DNA from: an uncultured Clostridia bacterium
GTDB taxonomy: Bacteria > Bacillota > Clostridia > Christensenellales > Aristaeellaceae
Reading direction: 5' to 3'
Assembly (NCBI GenBank): GCA_934663625.1
Contig: CAKUKP010000054.1
Location: 1 to 20,539, forward strand
Length of the DNA stretch: 20,539 nt
The translations under genes and the position numbers were made by a program. Positions 1 through 5,967 of this stretch are shown here, in pieces (position 1 is the stretch's first letter; every line of letters begins with the position of its first letter). Under the pieces are notes generated by a model. That model was given only the letters and a program-made list of their open reading frames with translations, was not told the DNA's origin and did no database searches.

Positions 1-61
1 TATCCGTGCACAACATTTCGATTGCCTGCCGCTGTTCCGTTTCTTTTTTCAGCATTTTCAT
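1..61 (-). CDS. Partial 5' end of a possible IS1182-type transposase
   Basis: Reading leftward from an ATG at 61-59, the frame is open to the window edge and encodes about 20 residues, MKMLKKETEQRQAIEMLCTD. The pattern 'QRxxIEMxCxD' resembles the N terminus of IS1182/IS5-like DDE transposases, which usually continue with 'LVPxDHLLRKI'. Only the first codons are present, so the family call rests on a short match from memory. There is no clear Shine-Dalgarno (the upstream bases are GAACTGGTG), and the start lies only 16 bases beyond a perfect hairpin, as expected for an element protected from read-through. It could equally be an unrelated small cytoplasmic protein. What lies outside the window decides it. 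Confidence 0.3.
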   Translation of the reverse strand, partial: MKMLKKETEQRQAIEMLCTD

Positions 62-77
62 CACCAGTTCTATTATA

Positions 78-110
78 TCAAAAAAGGTCGCATTGCGCGA
101 CCTTTTTTGA
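78..110. terminator. Perfect bidirectional intrinsic terminator
   Basis: Arms 78-91 and 97-110 form a perfect 14-bp inverted repeat around the 5-nt loop ATTGC. The outer part of the stem is an A6/T6 run, so transcripts on either strand end in a GC-rich stem followed by U6. On the minus strand it follows pfp and a first terminator at 119-149 and precedes the partial gene at the window edge, so it would insulate that gene from pfp. Confidence 0.85.
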
Positions 111-118
111 CAAGCTGA

Positions 119-149
119 AAAGCCCTCAAGCGAATCGCCTGAGGGCTTT
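119..149 (-). terminator. Terminator of pfp
   Basis: Arms 119-128 (AAAGCCCTCA) and 140-149 (TGAGGGCTTT) pair perfectly, with further pairing GCGA/TCGC inside the loop. On the minus strand the stem is followed by TTTT and lies 22 bases after the pfp stop codon. The U-run is short, and the stronger hairpin at 78-110 backs it up. Confidence 0.75.
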
Positions 150-171
150 GAGATTTTGAATCAAATTCTAT

Positions 172-1830
172 TTACGCCTTTTCCAGCGCCAGCGTTCTGG
201 TGGTCAGATCGCATACGTCGGCGGGACCGTAATACTGGATCGCGCCTGGATAGACATAGCAGGTTTCCGTCGCCCACTCCTCGCGATGCTCCGCGAAGTA
301 CTTGAAGGGCTTGCCATCCAGTTCAACCAGCGCCTTGCGAATGACGGGCTTATCCTTGCCGTTTCTTCTTTCCATGTTCATCATCTTGGTGATGGGCATG
401 CCGCCGGCAATCCATTCATCCGCGGGCTTGGACAGGTTGGAAACCTTGGACAGGTATCCGGTGTAGCCGTACTGGATCAGCATGAACGCATTGTAGCCGA
501 GGGAATAGCAGTAGTCCGCATCGAAGTTGGACGGGAATGCGCAGCGGCCTTCGTAGCCGAAGAAATGATGCTGCGCGGCGAACTTGCCGCTGTACGTACC
601 GGCGGCCTTGCGGGCAGCCAGCTTATCCTTCACCATCGCGGAGAACAGCTTTTCGGATTCGATCAGCGAAACCTGTACGTTGCCGTGGGGATCGCGTTCG
701 AGGAACAGCTGCTGCTGAATGCCTTCGGGCAGGATCGCGAACACCGCCATGGATTCCTTCGTCAGACCGTTTTCGATGAAGGCATACTTTTCCTTCCAAG
801 TGGGCAGCGCGTTGAACGCTTCGGTCTTTTCGCCCGCCAGCAATTCATTGATTTCTTTGATCAGCACGGAGAATTCGGGCACGAATTCCACGATGCCTTC
901 GGGAATGATGGCGACGCCGAAGTTCCAGCCCTTGGCCGCGCGGTTTGCGACGGAATCCGCGATGTAATCCGCGATTTCGGACAGGGACATCTTCTTTTCC
1001 GCAACTTCTTCGCCGATCAGGCAGATGTTCGGCTGGGTTTCCAGCGCGCATTCCAGCGCGACATGGGAAGCGGAACGACCCATGACCTTCACGAAATGCC
1101 AGTACTTCTTAGCGGAGTTGGCGTCGCGCTCGATATTGCCGATCAGTTCGCTGTAGGTCTTGGTGGCGGTATCGAAGCCGAAGGAGCATTCGATATCTTC
1201 ATTCTTCAGATCGCCGTCGATGGTCTTGGGGCAGCCGATCACCTGAATGCCAGACTTGTGCGCCGCGAAATATTCCGCCAGAACCGCCGCATTGGTGTTG
1301 GAATCATCGCCGCCGATGATCACGATCGCGGTAACGCCGTGCTTCTTGCAAACCTGCTCCGCGATGGCGAACTGTTCTTCGGTTTCCAGCTTGGTTCTGC
1401 CGGAGCCGATGATATCGAAACCGCCGGTATTGCGATACTGATTGATGTATTCATCATCGAAGATGATGTAATCATCGTTCAGAAGTCCGCTGGGGCCGCC
1501 CTTGAAACCGTAGAGCACGTTGTTCTTATCGGTGGCCTTCAGCGCATCATACAGACCGCAGATCACGTTATGGCCGCCGGGTGCCTGACCGCCGGACAGG
1601 ATCACGCCGATCACCTGCTTTTTGGCTTCGGAAGTATTCTTGCCTCTTTCAAAGGTAATTTCATTCTTGCCATAGGTATTCGGGAACAGCGCCTTGATCT
1701 TTTCCTGATCCGCAACGCTTTCGGTCGCGCCGCCGTTCTTTACGCAGATTTCGGAGATGCCGTTCTTCAGCATGCCCGGAAGCTTGGGATTGTACGCATA
1801 TCTCGCTTTCTGGAGAGGCGAAATCTTCAT
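172..1830 (-). CDS. pfp: Pyrophosphate-dependent 6-phosphofructokinase (long form)
   Basis: Diphosphate-fructose-6-phosphate 1-phosphotransferase: reversible phosphorylation of fructose 6-phosphate with pyrophosphate in cytoplasmic glycolysis/gluconeogenesis. The 552-residue length fits the long PPi-PFK group (spirochaete/plant-like) rather than ~320-aa ATP-PFK. Visible motifs: nucleotide/PPi-site LSGGQAPGGHNV (78-89), GGDDS (173-177; the second Asp in place of the Gly of ATP enzymes is the known PPi-specificity mark), catalytic PKTIDGD (201-207), MGRSASH (250-256) and IPEG (309-312). The ATG at 1830 is chosen because AAGGAG lies about 10 bases upstream; an in-frame start 13 codons earlier (1869) would fall within the presumed 5' leader and has no ribosome site. 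A promoter sits at 1874-1902 and terminators follow, so it is probably monocistronic. Family and cofactor assignment are strong. Confidence 0.95.
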   Translation of the reverse strand: MKISPLQKARYAYNPKLPGMLKNGISEICVKNGGATESVADQEKIKALFPNTYGKNEITFERGKNTSEAKKQVIGVILSGGQAPGGHNVICGLYDALKATDKNNVLYGFKGGPSGLLNDDYIIFDDEYINQYRNTGGFDIIGSGRTKLETEEQFAIAEQVCKKHGVTAIVIIGGDDSNTNAAVLAEYFAAHKSGIQVIGCPKTIDGDLKNEDIECSFGFDTATKTYSELIGNIERDANSAKKYWHFVKVMGRSASHVALECALETQPNICLIGEEVAEKKMSLSEIADYIADSVANRAAKGWNFGVAIIPEGIVEFVPEFSVLIKEINELLAGEKTEAFNALPTWKEKYAFIENGLTKESMAVFAILPEGIQQQLFLERDPHGNVQVSLIESEKLFSAMVKDKLAARKAAGTYSGKFAAQHHFFGYEGRCAFPSNFDADYCYSLGYNAFMLIQYGYTGYLSKVSNLSKPADEWIAGGMPITKMMNMERRNGKDKPVIRKALVELDGKPFKYFAEHREEWATETCYVYPGAIQYYGPADVCDLTTRTLALEKA

Positions 1831-1873
1831 GGAATCACTCCTTATCTTAATTCGTACACAGGTACACACCTAT

Positions 1874-1902
1874 ATTTTAAGCCAAACCCGTAAAAATGTA
1901 AA
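1874..1902 (-). promoter_or_regulatory. Sigma-A promoter of pfp
   Basis: On the minus strand: -35 TTTACA (1902-1897), 17-bp spacer, -10 TAAAAT (1879-1874). It gives a leader of about 35-40 bases before the pfp ATG. The leader holds a tandem TGTGTAC repeat (around 1854-1870), which could be an operator or chance. Confidence 0.7.
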
Positions 1903-1933
1903 TAGATACACGGTTATTTTTCGCAAACAGCCG

Positions 1934-2728
1934 TTATCCGATCTGATTTCGGCGCTCGATCAGCATTTCGCGTGTGACGGGGCATACGCGCGAACCGCTG
2001 CGCAGGATGGCCTTTTCCACCAGTTCCTTCGCGCGCGCGCGATCGCCATCCTCCAGCGCATAGCCGCTCAGAGCGTACAGCGTGGTGATCTGTCCGGGGC
2101 GCGCCTTCAGCGCGCGCTCATAGAAATCGATCGCTTCCTTGCGCAGGCGCGCGGCTTCTTCATCATCGCCCGCGCGTTTTGCATAATCACTGCGAATCTG
2201 GCAAAGCTCGCCGCAGCTATCCAGCGTGGGCGCATCCTCATCATCATAATCCATGGCTTCATCCAAAATCGCCTGCGCATATTCGAATTCACCGGTCTGC
2301 CGCGCCTGATCTACCATGAAGGAACACATCGCGGAATAATAGCTGCTGTTCTTCGCGTGCTTTCCGGCGTACCGCGCGGTTTTAATCGCTTCATCCAGAA
2401 GCCCCAACCGCCACAGGCAGATGGAATAGCTGATGCGCAGTTCAAAATGCGTATCCTCGCTCATGCTTTTATCGGCGCTGATTTCCTTCATCAGTTCGCG
2501 CGCGCGCGCAAATTCGCCGTTGCGCATCATCAGCGCGGCATAGCCCATCATGATATTTACCTTTCGGCAGCCGGCTTCGTAGGCGTCGCGATATTGATCC
2601 GCCGCCAGCGCAAGCTTTGCATTGGCATCGGCGAGCCGCCCCTGACGAATCAGATCGCTCGCCTGCGAATGCGTGGACAGCGCCTTCTGCCCCAGCCGAT
2701 TTGCCTTCATATCATCCAAAAAGCCCAT
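1934..2728 (-). CDS. TPR-repeat protein, partner of the RNase H-like gene
   Basis: A 264-residue all-helical protein without signal peptide or membrane segment. It carries several degenerate tetratricopeptide units, for example around 28-60 (LADANAKLALAADQYRDAYE), 62-86 (YAALMMRNGEFARARELMKE), 101-126 and 196-245 (FYERALKARPGQITTLYALS). TPR proteins are scaffolds for protein contacts; no enzymatic motif is seen. The ATG at 2728 is set by GGAGGAAACAAAC directly upstream. It overlaps the last 17 bases of the RNase H-like gene, so the two are almost surely translationally coupled and may work together. That upstream gene also ends in helical TPR-like repeats. The specific function is unknown. 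Confidence 0.85.
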   Translation of the reverse strand: MGFLDDMKANRLGQKALSTHSQASDLIRQGRLADANAKLALAADQYRDAYEAGCRKVNIMMGYAALMMRNGEFARARELMKEISADKSMSEDTHFELRISYSICLWRLGLLDEAIKTARYAGKHAKNSSYYSAMCSFMVDQARQTGEFEYAQAILDEAMDYDDEDAPTLDSCGELCQIRSDYAKRAGDDEEAARLRKEAIDFYERALKARPGQITTLYALSGYALEDGDRARAKELVEKAILRSGSRVCPVTREMLIERRNQIG

Positions 2729-3884
2729 GTTTGTTTCCTCCGTCTTGATTCTGAATTTTGCGAAGCAGCCGCGCGCGGCGCTCCCTGATTTGTTCCATCT
2801 GTTCCGGCGGCGCGTATTTCGCCGCCAGTTCCGCATACCGCAGCGCGCGGCGCGGGTTTTTGTAGCGATGCTCGTACAGTTTGGCGAGTTCTACATAGAT
2901 TCGATCGCGCATCTGCCGCCGCAGCGCCATCTGTTCCAGACACTTACGCATCGCTTCCGTATTTTTGCACCGCCGCGCGATCGTATACATCTGCCATGCC
3001 GCGCGCTCCGCTACGGGATTGCGCCGAAGTGATGCGATGCTGCCCGCCGGAGCGGGAATCGATGCGATCCGATACAGTTCGCGCGCCCCCGCAAGCTCGC
3101 CCTGATTTTCCAGCGCGCGCCCCATGCTGAATAAATCTTCGCAACGCGTTTCCTGCTGCGGGCAATCATACAGGCAGCACAGGTGCGCAAGCAGCGTGCC
3201 CAGCGTGATGATATCCTGCCGGTTGTGATCGATAATATCGGTAAGCAGCGTATCATCGCCCGATTTCAGGAATTCGAAGTAGCGCGTCGGAACCTCGCTG
3301 CCCGGCAGATCATCCGACCGCGGGCAGCCCAGGATCATTTCTTCGATGCGCGATAAGCGACAGCTGCCGATGCGCAGCTTCCACGTGCGCCGCGCGGGAT
3401 ACAGGAGATCGATCTGATTCTTATCCTGCCACAATTCCCGCATCCGGCACATCGCAAAGCGCGATTTCAAAAGCGGCAGATCGAAATTCTTTCCGTTGAA
3501 GCTGATGTAGGTATCGAACGACTGAAAGCGCTCCCCCAGCTGCGACAGCATTTCCGCTTCATCCGAATAATCGCGCATCAGATACTGCTCCACCGCGAAA
3601 TCGCCGCCGTCGATATAACCGATTCCCACCAGAAACGCGATCGTACCCGCGCCGCCGGACAGGCCGGTGGTTTCCGTATCGATAAACAGCGCCCTGCGAA
3701 TATCAAACGCGCGCCCGCACCAGCCGATGCGGCGCAGACCGTCCGCGGACAGCGCAAACAGACGCGCATCCGCCGCTGCGCGGGCGCTGTACAGCTTTAC
3801 GCCGGTTTCCCGCTTCGGGATCGCCGGTTTGGGCGGGTTCGCCGCCCCGATCATATTCAGCTTTGCGCGAAGTCCGGACGCCAT
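2712..3884 (-). CDS. yprB: YprB-type RNase H-like (DnaQ-fold) nuclease with TPR tail
   Basis: The 390-residue protein combines a RNase H-like/DEDD exonuclease-fold domain (about 60-240) with a C-terminal helical TPR-like region (250-380), the arrangement of Bacillus YprB (RNase_H_2 family). Metal-binding motifs are visible: FIDTETTG (68-74, acidic D69 and E71), SFNGKNFDLPLL (128-139, D134) and DHNRQDIITLG (219-229, D224). It is expected to be a cytoplasmic metal-dependent nuclease; the substrate in this family is not settled to my knowledge. Start ATG at 3884 has AGAGGTG at a good distance, and a strong promoter lies at 3916-3944. Longer in-frame starts upstream would overlap the promoter. 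It is the first gene of an operon with the overlapping TPR gene. Confidence 0.88.
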   Translation of the reverse strand: MASGLRAKLNMIGAANPPKPAIPKRETGVKLYSARAAADARLFALSADGLRRIGWCGRAFDIRRALFIDTETTGLSGGAGTIAFLVGIGYIDGGDFAVEQYLMRDYSDEAEMLSQLGERFQSFDTYISFNGKNFDLPLLKSRFAMCRMRELWQDKNQIDLLYPARRTWKLRIGSCRLSRIEEMILGCPRSDDLPGSEVPTRYFEFLKSGDDTLLTDIIDHNRQDIITLGTLLAHLCCLYDCPQQETRCEDLFSMGRALENQGELAGARELYRIASIPAPAGSIASLRRNPVAERAAWQMYTIARRCKNTEAMRKCLEQMALRRQMRDRIYVELAKLYEHRYKNPRRALRYAELAAKYAPPEQMEQIRERRARLLRKIQNQDGGNKHGLFG

Positions 3885-3915
3885 ACTTTCACCTCTGTAT
3901 CCAAAGCCCCGTTTC

Positions 3916-3944
3916 ATTGTATATGCTTGCCTGTGCGTTGTCAA
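3916..3944 (-). promoter_or_regulatory. Strong sigma-A promoter for the yprB-TPR operon
   Basis: On the minus strand: -35 TTGACA (3944-3939, exact consensus), 17-bp spacer, -10 TACAAT (3921-3916). The AGAGGTG ribosome site and the yprB ATG follow within about 30 bases. Confidence 0.85.
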
Positions 3945-3955
3945 CCGATTTGACA
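3939..3955. promoter_or_regulatory. Inverted repeat overlapping the divergent promoter
   Basis: TGTCAA-CCGAT-TTGACA is a perfect 6-bp inverted repeat with a 5-bp centre. Its left arm is the minus-strand -35 box. The right arm has no -10 at the proper distance for rightward transcription, so its role may be as an operator rather than a second promoter. It sits 20 bases before the plus-strand -35 and could influence both directions. Confidence 0.4.
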
Positions 3956-3975
3956 CAAAATGCGCGGGCGCGCAC

Positions 3976-4004
3976 TTGACAATTTTCGCGGCGAATCCTA
4001 TGAT
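3976..4004 (+). promoter_or_regulatory. Strong sigma-A promoter for the ABC exporter gene
   Basis: -35 TTGACA (3976-3981, exact consensus), 17-bp spacer, -10 TATGAT (3999-4004). The GGGAGG ribosome site at 4020-4025 and the ATG at 4033 follow closely, giving a very short leader. Confidence 0.87.
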
Positions 4005-4032
4005 GAAGGGACTGGAATCGGGAGGCAAACGT

Positions 4033-5805
4033 ATGCAAAGCAACAAACGCGAGCGCGGCAATCTTTTGAACAGCCTGTCTATGCTGCGCCATCTATGGAA
4101 GTATTTTACCCCCTATCGCGCCACGCTGGCGCTGGATCTTTTCTGCGCGCTGCTGACCACGGCGTGCGATCTTGTGCTCCCGCTGATCGTGCGCAGGATC
4201 ACCGGCGGATTTACATACGCCGCCAGCGTTACGGTAGCGCTGGTGCTGAAGCTAGGCGCGCTGTACATCGTGCTTCGCATCATCGATGCGGCTTCCTACT
4301 ATTACATGCAGTCGGTCGGCCACATCATGGCTTCCAGGATCGAAGCGAACCTCCGCCGCGATCTGTTCAGCCATTATCAGGAAATGTCGAACGATTATTA
4401 CGATAATACGAAGGTCGGCCAGCTGATGTCGCGCATTACGACGGATCTGAACGATATTACCGAATTCGCGCATCATTTTCCGGAGGAATTGCTGATCGCC
4501 GCGGTGAAGATCGTGGCGGCGTTTGTGATCCTGTGCAATTCCAGCGTGCTGCTGACGCTGATCATATTCGCGGTGCTTCCGTTCATGGTGCTGTTTTCCA
4601 ATCATTTTGCGAAGAAAATGCGCAAGAGCTTCAAGGATTCCAGGCACGAACTGGGCGAATTGAACGCGCAGGTGGAGGACAGTCTTTCCGGCATTCGCGT
4701 GGTAAAATCCTTTGCGAACGAAGATCTGGAAAAGGAAAAGTTTTCCGTGCGGAACAACGTGTTCCTGCGCATCAAGAAGGGCATGTACCACAACATGGCG
4801 GGCTTCCATTCCGTCACGCGCCTGTTCGACGGGCTGATGTACATCATCGTGGTCGTGGTCGGCGCGCTGTTCATGATCCGCGGCAAGATCGATGCGGCGG
4901 AGCTGGTGGCGTATTTCCTGTATGTGCAGACGCTGCTGACCTCCATTCGCCGCTTCGTTGAATTTTCGGAGCAGTTCCAGCGCGGCATTACGGGCTTTGA
5001 ACGCTTTGAAGAAATCATGGCGATTCCGCCCACGATTCAGGAAAAGGAAAACGCCGCGGAGCTTACGGACGTGCGCGGCGAAATCGAATTTGACCACGTT
5101 TCCTTCGCCTATGAATCCGGTACGCACCGCGTGCTGAACGATATCTGCCTGCGCGCAAAGCCCGGCGAAAGCGTCGCCATCGTAGGCCCCTCCGGCGGTG
5201 GCAAGACCACGCTGTGCAGCCTGATCCCCCGCTTTTATGATGTAACCGGCGGTGCGATCCGCATCGACGGGCGCGATATCCGCGATTTCACGCTGAAATC
5301 GCTGCGCAGCCACATCGGCATGGTGCAGCAGGACGTATACATGTTCTCCGGCACAGTGCTGAGCAACATCGAATACGGCAAGCCCGGCGCGAGCCGAGAT
5401 GAAATCATCCGCGCCGCAAAGCTGGCGGGCGCGCACGAATTCATCATGGATCTGGAAAACGGCTATGATTCCTACGTGGGCGAACACGGACTTAAGCTTT
5501 CCGGCGGACAGAAGCAGCGCATTTCCATCGCGCGCGTATTTTTGAAGAATCCGCCGATTCTGATTCTGGATGAAGCCACCAGCGCACTGGACAACGAATC
5601 CGAACGCATCGTGCAGAAATCGCTGGATACCTTGATGCAGGGGCGCACCACGTTTACCATCGCGCACCGGCTGACCACGATTCGAAACGCCGATGAAATC
5701 ATGGTACTGACGGACGAGGGCATCGTGGAACAGGGCTCGCACGATCAATTGATGGCAAAGCCGGACGGGCAGTACAAAAAGCTGTATCAGCTGTATATGT
5801 TATAA
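4033..5805 (+). CDS. ABC exporter half-transporter (type IV fused TMD-NBD)
   Basis: A 590-residue ATP-driven exporter of the MsbA/BmrA/MdlB type, expected to work as a dimer in the cytoplasmic membrane. The N-terminal part (about 30-320) contains the membrane segments, with the family's intracellular coupling helices (DYYDNTKVGQLMSRITTDLN near 121-140). The ATPase domain (348-590) has Walker A GPSGGGKT (385-392), Q-loop (VQQD, 431-434), signature LSGGQ (489-493), Walker B ILILDE (509-514) and the switch His in IAHR (H545). All catalytic residues are intact. The ATG at 4033 is preceded by GGGAGG. As a single half-size gene with its own promoter and terminator it is probably a homodimer; the substrate (lipid, peptide or drug) cannot be told from sequence. 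Its neighbour downstream is also an efflux protein. Confidence 0.92.
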   Translation: MQSNKRERGNLLNSLSMLRHLWKYFTPYRATLALDLFCALLTTACDLVLPLIVRRITGGFTYAASVTVALVLKLGALYIVLRIIDAASYYYMQSVGHIMASRIEANLRRDLFSHYQEMSNDYYDNTKVGQLMSRITTDLNDITEFAHHFPEELLIAAVKIVAAFVILCNSSVLLTLIIFAVLPFMVLFSNHFAKKMRKSFKDSRHELGELNAQVEDSLSGIRVVKSFANEDLEKEKFSVRNNVFLRIKKGMYHNMAGFHSVTRLFDGLMYIIVVVVGALFMIRGKIDAAELVAYFLYVQTLLTSIRRFVEFSEQFQRGITGFERFEEIMAIPPTIQEKENAAELTDVRGEIEFDHVSFAYESGTHRVLNDICLRAKPGESVAIVGPSGGGKTTLCSLIPRFYDVTGGAIRIDGRDIRDFTLKSLRSHIGMVQQDVYMFSGTVLSNIEYGKPGASRDEIIRAAKLAGAHEFIMDLENGYDSYVGEHGLKLSGGQKQRISIARVFLKNPPILILDEATSALDNESERIVQKSLDTLMQGRTTFTIAHRLTTIRNADEIMVLTDEGIVEQGSHDQLMAKPDGQYKKLYQLYML

Positions 5806-5826
5806 ATCGGCAAATCACCAATAAAT

Positions 5827-5852
5827 GGCGGAAGGACGCGCGTCTTTCCGCC
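5827..5852 (+). terminator. Terminator after the ABC exporter
   Basis: An 11-bp stem (5827-5837 with 5842-5852, one G-U pair) with the 4-nt loop GCGC, followed by GTGTTGTTT. The U-tract is interrupted, so termination may be partial. It lies 22 bases after the stop codon. Confidence 0.65.
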
Positions 5853-5904
5853 GTGTTGTTTAAACTTACTTCATCTTTTCGATCTAAAATAATATTGGTG
5901 TAAG

Positions 5905-5928
5905 CTGCGCACTTGTACAGGTGCGCAG
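5905..5928. promoter_or_regulatory. 24-bp near-perfect palindrome upstream of the RND gene
   Basis: CTGCGCACTTGT (5905-5916) is matched by ACAGGTGCGCAG (5917-5928) as an inverted repeat with 11 of 12 positions paired and no spacer. Such long dyads 40 bases before an efflux-gene start are typical operators of TetR/MarR/MerR-type repressors; no regulator gene is next to it in this window. The promoter is not certain: AT-rich candidates lie on both sides (TAAAAT/TAATAT at 5885-5895 and TATATT near 5933). It could also act as an RNA hairpin in the leader. Confidence 0.6.
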
Positions 5929-5967
5929 TGACATATATTTCATAGGACATGTGCGGAGGATACAGCC

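Noticed and set aside
1854..1870. Tandem TGTGTAC repeat in the pfp leader as a riboswitch or operator
   Set aside because: Only two short copies and no extended fold; kept as a remark under the promoter.
286..1893. 535-codon open frame on the plus strand across pfp
   Set aside because: It lies antisense to an excellent PPi-phosphofructokinase match, has low-complexity composition with no family motifs and no ribosome site; GC-biased codon use of the real gene leaves the opposite strand open.
4252..5748. 498-codon open frame on the minus strand across the ABC exporter
   Set aside because: Antisense shadow of a gene with all Walker/signature motifs intact; His/Gln/Arg-rich composition typical of a shadow.
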